DNA from: Pratylenchus scribneri
Lineage: Eukaryota > Nematoda > Chromadorea > Rhabditida > Pratylenchidae
Direction of reading: 5' to 3'
Assembly: GCA_030063045.1 (NCBI GenBank)
Contig: JAQSEB010000021.1
Location: 496,001-560,000 of the forward strand
DNA length: 64,000 bases
This document shows positions 40,636-52,953 of the stretch, piece by piece; the first letter of the stretch is position 1, and each line of letters begins with the position of its first letter. The notes below the pieces were generated by a model. That model saw nothing but the letters and a program-made list of their open reading frames with translations, made no database searches and was not told where the DNA came from. The position numbers and the translations under genes were made by a program.

Positions 40636-41010
40636 TCTTATTGCTTTATTTATATTCTATCAAAAATCATTGTTATAATATAATCTGTGGCTAATTAATT
40701 GTAAGTCCATTGTTGCTTGATTTTCTATAAATTATCTCAATTATTGGAGGGTTGGTGGTATTTACTTCCACTTTTTTATGCTTCATTTTCATTTAATAAG
40801 CTAGAAATTGGTCCCATCCATTATTGCATTTATATGTTGAAATAATGAATTTAAATAAATTAGATAATTATATTTCGACTTATAAATGGGAAAAATATGG
40901 ATGAAGTAAAATATGATAAATAATATTTTTTAACAAAGTAAGAATATCATATTCCCTTCGGCATATCTTTTCATTTTTTTCGTTGCAAAATGCGTCAATT
41001 CATTCATCTT

Positions 41011-44000
41011 TTAATCTTTCAGCACTGCTTCATCTTTATCCTTACCCTTTAAAATATTCTTTCTCCGAATATATTCTTTTTTATTCGGATTTTCGTCGGC
41101 AATAGAGTCCATGAAATCCTTGTCATTTTTACATAATATAGCGCGCACCCCCCAAATTGAATTTTTTACAATAATTTTGTCAATTTCATCAAAAATCTGT
41201 TGGAAAAATTTTGAAAAATTTCAATGATATTTTATTGAAATTATTGAGCATCAAACCTGCATAATTCCATCATAAATCCCTGATTCAACAGATTTAATAT
41301 AGTTTAAATATTCTTCATTTTCTTTTCGATCATAAAATACAGTAAATTTTTCCATTAATTTTTTCACATCTTTATTATTGTCAATTTGATTTTTTTGACC
41401 AAAATTATATTGGCTCATCATAGCAAAATCATGGATAAATCTAATTAAAAAGAAAAATTCAACATTTTTTATAGAAAAAGCAGACAATTAATTTGGTCGA
41501 AAATTATAATTTAGTACTTAAATAATAAATATGTTGACATTCATTTATTCAAATCTGCCGTTAAAATTAATTATTATATATGTCGAAGTCGACAAGAAAA
41601 CTGACCACAAAAACTCAAATTTTGTTTAATTATTAGATTTGAATGAAATTGCAAAGAAACCCAAAAACGCCAAAATAGACTAAAAATTGGTCAGTTCTCT
41701 TTTTTTTGGTTCTCATAGAATTTTATTTTTTTATATTAAAATGTTCTATAGAAACAACTTTTAATATTATACAATATTTTTATTAATACAAATATTTATA
41801 TTGGCCACAATTAAAATAGATTATATCACCTTCGCTTGTATAGCATGTACCAATATTTTTGGTAGACAGATTTCAAAAATAGCAATTCATTTTTCTCCCT
41901 TTTTTGAATTTTTAACAACATATTTATGCTCTGAATCAAATCCCTGATGTTCGCAAATAAAACCGTCATAAAATTTTTAATTTCATTTGAGAATTTTGTT
42001 TGTGCAATTATGCGTTTTTTCAATTCATTGATTTTTTGCGATTGTTCACTTAATTTTTCTTCAACATATTCTTCATCTGAAAAAATATTTTTTTTTAATT
42101 TAATGCTGAAAAAATTTTATCAGTTCAAAAATTAACTAGAGTGAAAAAATAAATTGATAATTTTTTAATTTTTTGTTAGTTTCAGTTTTTTCATTCATAT
42201 TTATATGTCTTTTAAAATATTTTGCTTAAAAGTTTAAACTTTTTAGTGAGAATGCAATTTAGAGCTCGAATTTATCGTTTGATTTGATTGTTATTCCATT
42301 ATATTATATTTGGACTTATAATCGAGTATTTAGATTTAGATATTATCCATGATAGGGAATTTTAAAATTAAATAATTGAAAATTTTTGTCAAAAATATTT
42401 TCGAATCTAAAAAATTGAAATTTTATTTAAAAAATCATTGGAAAATAGAAGATTTTCCCTAAGAATGAGTAAAAATGTCAATTTTTAATAAATTATACTT
42501 AAGCAATATATGTGGCGTTTATTTGAATTTTATCTAGGCTCCATCCTCTTTATTCAATTGATCAGATCAAAAATACTTCTCAATATCTATTTATATAATA
42601 TTCGAATTTTTGATGATTAAATTAATTTTACAATTTACTTGGGAATAAATCCAATAGCCGTTCAGCTCTTTTATCATTATCACTATCAATCAGCCATTCC
42701 AAATTGCTTTTTTCCTTCTCATAATATTCATAAAGTTGCACCCAAATTTCATTAAATTTTCGTCTTCGATCTTTTGGCAACCACTCCGACAAATGGCCAA
42801 TTCCATCCATCACCATTTTATCCCAAACATCGGGTAATTGGTCTAATCCCGCAATAATGAAGCGGAATACTTCGTGAAATGTTTGGTTCAATTCTTCCTT
42901 GAAAAATTTTCCAAATGTTTCCAAATCGGAAATTGCTTGGCATTGGCCAGGGTTTTTCGGTCTATTGTCCTTCATGAGTCCTTCAAATATTCTCATTTCT
43001 TAAAGGAAAAAAAAATTATTTTTATAATTCAATATTGACTTTATTTAAAAATTAATATTTTTTATTTGTTTTTTATTCTATAATTACTATTAAATATAAT
43101 ATTATTTAATCATAAATTAGTAAATTTTATATGCCCAGAAATGTTTATCAAAACTATAAACCAAATAAATTAGAAATTTAATTTATTTTATTATCTTGAG
43201 AAAAATAATCATATTATTTTATTTTTGCACTTACTCTCCGATAATACATCGAAACAATTCAGCTTTTCGTAGACCGATGGATTCAATTTACTGTAAAATA
43301 TAAATTAATAATCAAAATTACGATCCTACCTATAAATATTCTGATGCGCCAACATTTTTTCCAATGTAAGCATCATTGTATTATTAAATTCCATTTCATC
43401 TTTTCCAATTGCCGATACAGACAATGTAATGGCGAAAATTGGACTGCGAAAAAAATGATAGAATGAAATGCGACCTTTTAAGCCTTGTCCATACTTTTTG
43501 ATGAAAGTTTCTTTCATGAAAGAACTTTCCAGTTACGTCCATACTTTTGCACTTGCTAACTTTTATTAGCAAATCTAAGCAAATCTAGCTAGTTTTACTA
43601 ATGAAAGTTTCCTACTTTTTGTTGTCCATACTTACTATTACTATCATGAAAGTGTGGGACTTTCATGAAAGTTTTCTTTAACCAAAATTGGTAAAAGTTG
43701 AAAGTTTTTTCATGAAAGTTTTTCATATGACACACTATTTTTCATCTACTCTAACACAATAAATCATTTCTCGAACCAGTTACCTCCATAAAACTCACGA
43801 ATTTACCAACTGCGCTATGGGCGACTTGTGAAAATTGAATTAAAAAATGTCATATAGATTTGACTGCAAACTTTCATGAAAGTTAGTATGGAATGTTGGG
43901 TCAAGAAAGTTTATTTCATGAAAGTTTTCATCAAAAAATATGGACATTTTCGTCAAACTTTCTTGAAAGAAACTTTCATCAACCGTAGGAGAAACTTTCA

Positions 44001-47000
44001 TGAATTTTATTAAGTATGGAATATGGACATGGCCTTAGTGATTTTAAAAGACCATATCATCTAAATATACTAAATGGAGAGTTCCCGGACAAATTGACAA
44101 TCGAATATTTTAACTTTGGCGTTTTGTATTAAGAAATAAAATCCAAAAATAAATGAAATAATTAAGGAATAAAGAAAAAGAACTTTTAAACATAAAATAT
44201 AAAGAAATAAAGAAAAATAAATATTTTAGAATGATATTAAATGAGAAAAATTTTTAATTATTTTAATGGAATAGCCGAGAATTATTAAAAAATAATGTAA
44301 AAATTTGCCAAATTTTGTAAATAATTGTTTAAAATGCTAAGAAATGATTGAGATAATTAATTATTTTGAACCAATCGGAGCGGCCGGGAGCCGCGCAGCG
44401 GCGACCGGGCGCTCCTTTAAGCAATTAAATCATTGGAATAATGTAATAGGTAATAGCAAACTCGGGAATAGGTTACAATAGTTTGGATCGGATCAAGTGG
44501 TAGAGAGATTCATGAGTTAAATAAGATAATAATTAATATTTATCGGGATCTGATTTAAAAAGCCGATAATAATAGAAAAATGAGGAAATGAATTAGAAAT
44601 GCCATGAATGAGTTCACGAATGAAGTATAAATACCGGAAATAATCGATAATGATGGGTAAAAAATTGAGAAAAACTCAAGGATGGTCGAGAATGAAAGAT
44701 AAAAAGCGGGGAATAGTCGAGAATGAAAGATAAAAAGCCGAGAATGGTCGAGAATGAAGGTTATAAAGCTGGGAATGGTCGAGAATGAAGCAAAGAAAGT
44801 CGGGAATGGTCGAGAATGAAGCAAAGAAAGCCGGAAATGGTCGAGAATGAAGCAAAGAAAGTCGGGAATGGTCGAGAATGAAGCAAAGAAAGTCGGGAAT
44901 GGTCGAGAATGAAGCAAAGAAAGCCGGAAATGGTCGAAAATGAAAAGAAAAATCTATGGAATTATTGAGAATGATATGGATAATGAAGGGAAATTGAAGA
45001 ATGAAAAATAAAATAGTAATGATGAATTAGAGGCATAATTAAAGTAATGTCAAGAATTAAATAATCTGATAATTTGTACATTTGTTCAATTTATAGAGAA
45101 CTGAAACTGAGATTCTAAAGCTTTCCATCATTTTTATTTTAAAAAATTTTAGCGAGCGTTGGGATGCCGCGAAGCGGCATCCCAACGCTCGTCTTAACTA
45201 AATAGTTAATTCCTTCTTGAGCTATAACCAAAGAATAGCCTAGCTCGAGTATTCGAGCCATAATCTTATTTCGGAATCAAAGAATTATTACCTGATAAAA
45301 TAATACGGTTTGTTTAATGCAAACTGATTCTTCACATCGGATTGCTTGAAATGTTGATTGAGTATGTTTAACACAAGATTATATGCAGTCCAAAGATAAT
45401 TCAATGATTTTGTCATTTTATCCTGAATTTTCAATCACATTAATTTTATTACCAAAAAAGGATATTACACTCTCTTCTTTTGATTTATTTTATTCTTTTT
45501 AATTAAATTTATAATAAATAAATTTACATGAATTGCCTTCATTTCCTCCGTTTCCGGTATCTCATTCTTTTCTTTTAATTCCTTTGACAATATGTTCTTC
45601 AATAGTTTTTTCAATTCTTCATTTGATTTCTCCACATTTTGCTGTCTTTTCTTCATATCCGAAATTTCTTGTTCGATGTTGTCCAATTTTTTACTCAGTT
45701 TTTTCTATAAATAAATTTTTATTGAGAAATTTTTTTACCTAAAAGTTTTGATTTCTAATAAATCAGAAAATGGTTTTAGACACTCTTTTACCAATTTATA
45801 AATCTCACCAAGCCGTATCGAATAACAAATAAAATGTCAGGTTTTCGTTCAAAATTAAAGTGTAAAAACCAAAAACTAAAAAATATGGTTCAAACGGTTT
45901 AATTCGCTCAGTTTCAATTTAAACTAAGAAATATCTAGGTCAAAAAGACACGTCTAGATGAGATCTATAAATTGCTATTAGGTTTGCTATGTCTAAAAAC
46001 GGTAGATTTATAAGAAGTCAAAACTAATTTTCAGGTAAAAATTCTTTTATATAGTTTAAAAATATTTTTTAAGTAAAAAATAATATACATTTTTATTTTA
46101 TTACTAAAATATTATTAATTTAAATACAAACCATATCTTTTGTATTATTTAATAAAATTAATTTTGCTTTCTTTAATTCCACTTCTTTGGTCAATTTAAC
46201 TATTGTTATTTTTTCTTTTTCTAAAATTTCATTTGCTTCGTCCAATTTGGCAATAAATCCACTAATTTCCTTCTCTTCTACATTTGGAATTCTATTTTTA
46301 ATTTTGACACGGAAATGTTCAATTTTTTCATTTAATTCCAAATCATCAATTTCTTTAATCTTTTCTTGCAAATTTTTCAAAATATCTTTGATTCGTTTCA
46401 ATTTTTCGAGTCCTTCTTTTTCCATGGTTTTCTGTTTTGATTCAGCTTCAGCGGTAATAGATATGTTCGGTTCTTGCCGAACTTTGAAAGAAACTAAAAA
46501 TGGAATTTGTTTTTTTATCGTCCAATGTACTCCTCATAAAGGGCAGTGCAAATGTGGTAATGTTCAAATGCTAATTTAATTTTATTTGAAATTATATATG
46601 GAAACTGGGATCTAGATTCTTTGATTTTTGAGTTTAAGAATTTATTTAACTTTTCTTAAAAGATTGTTTTGGTAAGATATTTCCGGTTAGATCATTCCGG
46701 AAAGATTGCTTCCGGTTCTCATTGATTTATAAGTATATAAATATTTTATATTATTTTAAAGTTTTAATATAATATATCCATTAATTGAGATCAAAATTAG
46801 CATTTGCCTAATGAGAACATGATCTACCACCTTTTTTTATATTCTTTTTCAGTTTGGATCAAAATTATAGTCTCATTTTATTGTGGAATGAGGTTATTTA
46901 GGATCATTTTTTGATAGGCAGTTTTAAAAATATAAATTGTTTAATTTAGTAAAGCATTTTCCCTAATGCTATTTTTGTCCAATTTATGTCATTTTTTGTA

Positions 47001-50000
47001 ACTAAATTTTTGTACAAATTTTTATATATACCCGGCTCATTAAAAATGGTAAAGCGTCCTTTTCTCATCACATTTCCACTGCTGTTGCTACTGTCGCTGC
47101 CACTGGCCTCCCCATGATCATGCACCACATTGGTTATGGCCGAATCCGTCAACTGCTGCTGGTTCGCCAATTGACTGGTCCTTTGTCGTAATTTCTTCAT
47201 ATATATGTCGATTGCTTTTTTTCTCAATTGCTCCTCTTCCCTCCGTTGCTTTGCTGTATTCTTAGTTTCTACATTGGTTGTAGCCGAATCCGTCGACGAC
47301 GTTGCCAAAAGGCCAGCATTATGTTGTAATTCCTCCTCTTTTTTATTTAACTCGATCATATGTTTGTCGAATGTTTTTTTTCTTAATTGGTCCTGTTCCC
47401 TCTGTTGTTTTGCTGCATTCTTACTTTCTTCGCGCAACAATTTCTCCTCTTCTCTTTCCTTCTCATTTTTAATTCTTTTGATTTCTTTTTTATCAATTAC
47501 TGCTGCTAAAATTTTCTATTATTTATTAAAAAATAGGCTCTACTCACTCATTAATAATTATTTAATAACTTTTAGAATAAAACGATAGGCATTATTAATA
47601 ATTTTAATATTAATGTTGTACTTTTAAATTTATGAAATTCAAATTTATTACCCGAATCATTATATTTTATAATTTCCTTTAAATTTTTCTAAAACTAGAT
47701 TTAGGACATTCTTGATATATCGCCAAGCTCAAAAAATAGTACTTGAAAAATCTGTGATTAATTTTAAATTCAACTTTAAAATGGGAAGGAAAAAAAGGAA
47801 CCAAAGTCGATTCTCTAATTTCTCTTGATCAGAATAATACTAAAATTCAAATATGATGGATGACAATTTTTCAATATCAGATTATTATTTTTCTATTTTT
47901 ATGCTTACATTTTCCCTTTGATTTCAGATATTGTACATGCTGGCTTCCACTTTATTAGTCCTTTCTAATAATAGTTCCTTATGTTCATCATCAACTTTTT
48001 CGATTATTTCCTCTTCCTCCTCGACCAACAATTGCTTTTGTTTTTGCTGATCACTTTGTAATGGATCAAATTTATTAATTTTCGCAATTTTTTTATGGGT
48101 GTCTGTCTCTTTTATTGCATCCGATTCACCTTCCGGCGATTCCTTCAATTTGTGAGATGGAACTCCCAAAACGGATTTTTTCTAAAATTTAATTTTATTA
48201 TTCTTTAATTTTTTAGATCAACACTAATGTTATTTGACAAAATTGACCATTAGTGGAACATTTTTTTCTAAATCTTGTAATACAATTCTGACTTAAATAC
48301 CAAATTTCGAATCACTTTGCATCAAGAATAAAAATATATTTCGACTTTAGCATTGTAAAACTCAATTCCCAACCTCAATAATGGACGGCTGTTGCTTATG
48401 ATAAATGGACTGTGAAGGCGAAACACTTCCTGAATCACCCCGCGGACTATTGACCCCTCCACTACGATTGGATGATTGTTGTTCTGGCTTTTGTGAATAT
48501 TGTTGTAATTTTTCTTTTGTACTGCTAGAGGATGAGAATGATTGCTGAGATTTCGCACTGCCTTTGCCTGATAACAAAGTTTCCTTAAAATTTGATTCCA
48601 ATGCTTTTGAGGTTGCGGCACTGACACCTGAGAATGAGAGAATTTTAAAAAGAATGTTATTATTTATTAACCTAATAATATTATAAATTAATTTTATTAT
48701 ATACCGTTAATATTATTTTAATAACTCATGGAGAATTATTTTTCAACTCTTTAAAATTGGGAAAATTTGATGTCAAATTCCTTAATTTCTGGATATTTTT
48801 TTTAAAAATTATACTGGTTTTAAAGAGCTTTAAGGAATAGAAAAATGCAATAAAAAATTTTTTAAAGCTTACCCTGAGAAGAGCTATGAGTCCTTAAGTT
48901 GAGGGTGGGGAATTATTAGAAACTGACTTATTAAAAGAGAATTTACAGATCACCTTTTTCACCGCCTCTAAAAATTTCTTTTTTCAATTCCTCATTTTCA
49001 GCTTTATGCCTTTGTTTATTTTCCTTTCTTCGTTCTTTTTTACCCAATTTTCCTGCAGGCTTTTTATTTGGGTATTCTTCTCCTTCTTTTGGATGTTCTT
49101 TTTGTAAGGTTGATGGTGATTTTAATTCAACTTCATCTTTATTTTGTAAAACTTTAGGTCCTTTATCACTTAATTTTGGCATGAAATGTATGCTTGTTTC
49201 TCCCTTTTCCCTTTGTTCGAAATTATCACCAATGACATCATTTTTGGTTACATATTCAGTTTGCCCATGATGCGATTCATCTTTTATATTTTCTTGATTT
49301 TTCTCATCAGCAATTTTATGCTGCTTTTGGCCAGATTTAATAGACGGATCATTTTCATTTTCTTCAGTTAAAATATCCGGTATGTTTCCTTGTTTTAGTA
49401 AAGTTTCTTGATTTGGATGTTTAATTTTATTCTTTTCAAGTTGAAAAGTATTTTCTAATTCAAAATCAGTTAATTTTGGAATGAAAGCACTATTAATTGC
49501 TTCTTCAATTTGTTGAGGTGTGAAACTTTGATCAAAATTATCGGCAATAACATCATTTTTCGTTTCAATTCCTAATTCTTCTAGCAAAGATTTTGGCAAA
49601 AGTGAATGTGCTTTATTTTCGTCCAATTCTTCGCTTGAATGAAATTGAGATGGATTTAGATTTGGTCGAAGTTGTGGACGAAATTCTGGTGCATTGGGAT
49701 TTAAAATTGCTTAAAAATAAATAAAATAATTAAAATTTTGCACTCTGATAAATATTTAGAACTCAATTTCCGGATATAAATGAAATTAATTTTAACCAAG
49801 TTATTATATACCAATAAGGAGAGGCTTCCCAATTATTTTCTGAAAAATTGGTTTAAAAATATGATCTACTTTTTAAAAATTTTTCTGAAAAGCCTATAAA
49901 AAATTCTTCAGGAATTTTTTCTCCTATTTTATTTTTATTCTAATATTTCTTTTCATTTTGAATTTTTGATTGAAAAAGGTGCAATATTTTTGGATTAAAT

Positions 50001-50151
50001 TCATCTATCTTTTAAATAATATTTCATATTTTTAATATTTAACGATTAAATATAATTTACATCTTCTTGGCTGCCCTTCCATTGAAATGTCAAATTGGGA
50101 AAAAATGAGCGTTAAACAAAATGATTGAATGAATTGTTTCCGATAATTCAT
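41011..50151 (-). CDS. Paralog C: secreted coiled-coil family protein, 14 exons, frameshift in exon 5
   Basis: Family not recognised. Exons: 50061-50151, 48954-49709 (fused equivalents of exons 2 and 3), 48374-48627, 47910-48181, 47032-47505, 46132-46493, 45528-45704, 45292-45422, 43330-43443, 43235-43290, 42639-42998, 41830-42076, 41257-41440, 41011-41196. Signal peptide MNYRKQFIQSFCLTLIFSQF, then SMEGQPRR. ATTTCAG sits 16 nt before the ATG. The exon aligned to B exon 5 is 272 nt, length class 2 modulo 3, where A (289) and B (298) are class 1. Against B it lacks one base near 47960, so the upstream frame stops at TGA before the conserved donor AAAAT|GTAAG. Everything after it remains open and in phase, so the lesion is recent, an assembly error, or bypassed by alternative splicing. 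The downstream blocks ([42 protein letters not shown]) are well kept. Confidence 0.75.
43481..44035. mobile_element. MITE flanked by TA, in paralog C intron
   Basis: Ends AGCCTTGTCCATAC and complement of ATATGGACATGGCCT, with TA on both sides (43479-43480, 44036-44037), as for Tc1/mariner-type MITEs. Interior repeats TTTCATGAAAGTTT in both directions. Lies between exons 45292-45422 and 43330-43443. Confidence 0.7.
44384..44424. repeat. GC-rich hairpin in AT-rich intron
   Basis: GGAGCGGCCGGGAGCCGC, then GCA, then GCGGCGACCGGGCGCTCC: an 18-bp imperfect stem in DNA that is otherwise about 75% AT. Confidence 0.75.
44640..44945. repeat. 31-bp minisatellite in paralog C intron
   Basis: About nine copies of GGGAATGGTCGAGAATGAAG followed by CAAAGAAAGTC, degenerate at the left edge. 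The open frame on the minus strand is produced by the 31-bp period and is not a gene. Confidence 0.85.
45153..45193. repeat. Perfect 17-19-bp hairpin with GAA loop
   Basis: GCGAGCGTTGGGATGCCGC, loop GAA, GCGGCATCCCAACGCTCG. Perfect stem, no flanking duplication seen. Same style of GC/GAA hairpin as at 44384 and, smaller, CCACGCAAAGCGTGG at 61929. Confidence 0.85.
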
Positions 50152-50837
50152 TTTTATGATTGATCTGAAATTTGTCAAAATAAGAAATAAAGGAAAAGCT
50201 TAGAATGAGTATAGGAACATTTAAAAATAAAAAAAATAAAATAATTCGTTTCCTATGTCTAAAAATGTTTAGAGAATAATTACAAAATATGTAAATATTA
50301 TTAATAATTCATCTCCTAAGTTTAAAAATGTTTTAGCCAAATCGCATTGAGTCAGACTAGAACTGAAAGCTAAAGGAATTTTCAAGATCCGGAATAGATT
50401 AAACTTTTTGGGATCATTCAAGTCTAGGGTAAAAACATGAGAAGGAAGTTTAGAATTGACAAAGGAACGAGATCGGGATCGGTGCATTGATATTCAATAT
50501 ATATGCTATGTTAAATCATATTGATTCGCATTTTTGGTCCAAAGGAATATTTTAGTTTTGTTTAGGGATTGATCCACGAATTAATTGGAAAAAATTGCAG
50601 AGCCGGATCTATCTTGAATCCTCTTTTTGCTCCCAATGATTTTCGAAATGGCCTAACTGCAATTAATTATCATAAATATTTTTCTTGAATGTAGCCTAAA
50701 AATGAATTTATTTAAGCGATAGCTTCGATTCTGATTTTTGATGTTGGCAAACAAATTGATTGACCCAAGAAGAATAGAATGGAGTATCCCGCCGAACGCT
50801 GATAGAAAGGCAAAAATTTCCCAAAAGAATACGACAG

Positions 50838-51150
50838 GCATTTTGATTGAAGCAGAGAGAAATGGAAATAAGCGGGAATAGGGAAATGCATTAATTTTTC
50901 ATTAAATGAACATCAAATTGCGCACTCTGCTTGGGTAAATTGCCTGGTTCAAAAATGCCTTCTACCAAAAAATGCCAAATATGAATATGAGACAGTTGGC
51001 TGGCATTTTGATTTGAGGCAGAGAGAATAGGCGAATAGTGGAAATTGTGAATAGGGAAATGTATTATTTCGTTATACGAACATTCAAATTGCGCACTCAA
51101 CTCTAGTAAATTGCTTGAATCAAAATTGACATCTTCCAACAAATGCCCAA
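50838..51150. repeat. Direct duplication of about 155 bp
   Basis: 50838-50980 and 51001-51150 align in direct order (GGCATTTTGATT, GCAGAGAGAA, AATAGGGAAATG, CAAATTGCGCACTC, GTAAATTGC). Origin unknown; short minus-strand frames across it are not convincing genes. Confidence 0.7.
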
Positions 51151-51339
51151 AAATCAATGGCTTCATATTTTTAGGGAAAAGCAATATTTAAGAGACAATA
51201 ATGGCCAATATGAAGAGAGAGAGAACTAGAAAGATTGGTGAGTTCATTTTGTTTTATGCGAAACTATGAATTTCGGAATTTATTTTCAATAATTTCAATT
51301 GATCCAAAATGAGTAATTATTTTTTTTACCCATATAAAA

Positions 51340-52070
51340 CGGTTTTATAACATTCTAGGGGTGCGCGGAAGTCAAAAAAGAGATGCGCGGGATATATCCG
51401 GATATAGAGGATTAAGGTGGATATAGGGGGATTAAGCCCCGAAATGGATGGGAAATGGCCCTGAAGGCCATTTGAAAGTCGGGAAAGTGTAACAAAGACT
51501 TGGAGGATGCACGCGATTAAGCCGGATATAAGGGGATTAAGGTGGATATAGGGGGGATTAAACCAGATTAAGCTTAGTTAGGGGTATAGGGTTATGGTTA
51601 GGGGCGGCATGGGATCTAGGGGCTAGGGGTTAGGATTAGGGGTTCGGAGCATAGGATTCACGCGAAGCCGGAAGCAAAACAGCTTAAACCAGGACTCGCG
51701 CACTACCGGTTTAAACCCTTGAACAGGCCCAGATCCAAAAATAAACCTTATATTCGTTATTCTCGATATCGAAAACCCATTTCATATCTTTATCCCATTA
51801 ATTCTGGGCTTAATCCCCCTTAATCCTCCTTAATCCCCCTATATCAGGCTTAATCCCGCACACTCTCCGGGCCTCTGTTTCAATTCCCCGACCTTCCAGT
51901 GGCCTCTTGGCCATTTCCCATCCATTTCGGGGCTTAATACCCCTTAGTCCTCCTTAATCCCCTTATCCGAATATATCCCGCGCATCCTTTTTTTTGGCCC
52001 ATTTTGGCCTTAATTTAAACCTAATTTATCAATATTTCCATATTAAAACCATTTTACGTTGAATAATTAA
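51340..52070. mobile_element. Foldback element with G-rich core, second copy of the 25042 family
   Basis: Arms GCGCGGGATATATCCGG, GATTAAGGTGGATATAGG and CTGAAGGCCATTTG with complements to the right; core near 51585-51650 is GGTTAGGGGC, GGGGCTAGGGGTTAGG, GATTAGGGG and a CACGCGAAGCCGGAAGC motif also present at 25310 and 8275. Edges imprecise. Confidence 0.75.
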
Positions 52071-52335
52071 TTTTTATTATTAAATTGATTTTTTTGCTTT
52101 ATTTTTCACTTTATATGCTTTTTCCTTCCTTTAATTAGGCAAAATGAATGATTTAGTGCAAAAAAAGACTAATTTCGTTTCGAAATTATATTTAGAAAAT
52201 GATAGAATTATAAAATAAATATTTTTAAACAAAATTGTTTCTTTTTTCTCTTAGACATTTCTCATATTTTGTTCATTAATATATTCAACACTCCATCTTT
52301 TTTTTATTCCTCATTTATCACATCATTCATTATCA

Positions 52336-52953
52336 TCAGTCAGTCTCATCGCCGCCTATCGAAATCCGTTCTCGTGAAGAATTCAAATTTTGATGATAAA
52401 GTTCCAATTGTCGGCAGAGTAATTCAACTTCGACCTGAAGTTTCAAGTCATCCTTCAATGAGTCTGATTTGGGGAGTCTGGCGAGTCTATTGTGTAAATT
52501 TCTGATAAGGTTTTCACTTTTGCCATATTTGTCTTTAAGAATGTCAACCGCTAATCGATAGTTATCTTCTGAATAAGGGAACAATCCCTGAATGCACTTC
52601 TTTGCTTCGCCTCTGAGTTGAGCATCCAAATATGATATCTTTTAGACTCCGTTCAAGTCATTTTCATCATCCACAGTGGTCTCAAACAATTGCCAAAATT
52701 CATTCCATTTGCCTGGTGTGCCGTCGAAACTCTATAATGAGAGTCGGGGCAACGATACTTGACGTCGGGAATAATTTCCATTGGCTGAAGTTCTGAGCAG
52801 TCTGTCCAATTTATCTTGGACTGTACGAATTTCATTCAATTTGGTTCCGGCACGACGAAGATATAAAGTAACGTCATTGGCAGACATAAGAGTAGTGAAG
52901 TCTAGCTCATGTTGTGCCTTTTGCTGTGCTTTGATAATTTGATTATTGGCCAC
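52336..52953 (-). pseudogene. Decayed BEL/Pao retrotransposon gag fragment
   Basis: One minus-strand frame of about 205 codons with two stops (TAG at 52732-52734, TAA at 52642-52644). It shows LPRLSL, FDGTPGKWNEFWQLFE, YLDAQLRGEAKKCIQGL, NYRLAVDILKDKYGK and LIRNLHNRLARLP, the pattern of the BEL/Pao gag (DUF1759) region. Protease, RT and integrase are absent downstream. Confidence 0.85.

Larger units (their letters stand above)
38772..41010. other. Spacer between the GT11-like gene and paralog C
   Basis: No gene seen. Holds a long G run at 38850-38875, the MITE 38892-39315 and the palindromic element 40220-40635; the rest is AT-rich unique sequence. Confidence 0.6.

Noticed and set aside
44555..44917. 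Minus-strand frame rich in FILDHFRLS
   Set aside because: Arises from the 31-bp array and differs in codon use from real exons.
50653..51184. Small minus-strand genes in the C-D spacer
   Set aside because: Short frames over a direct duplication, no conserved blocks and no splice partners.
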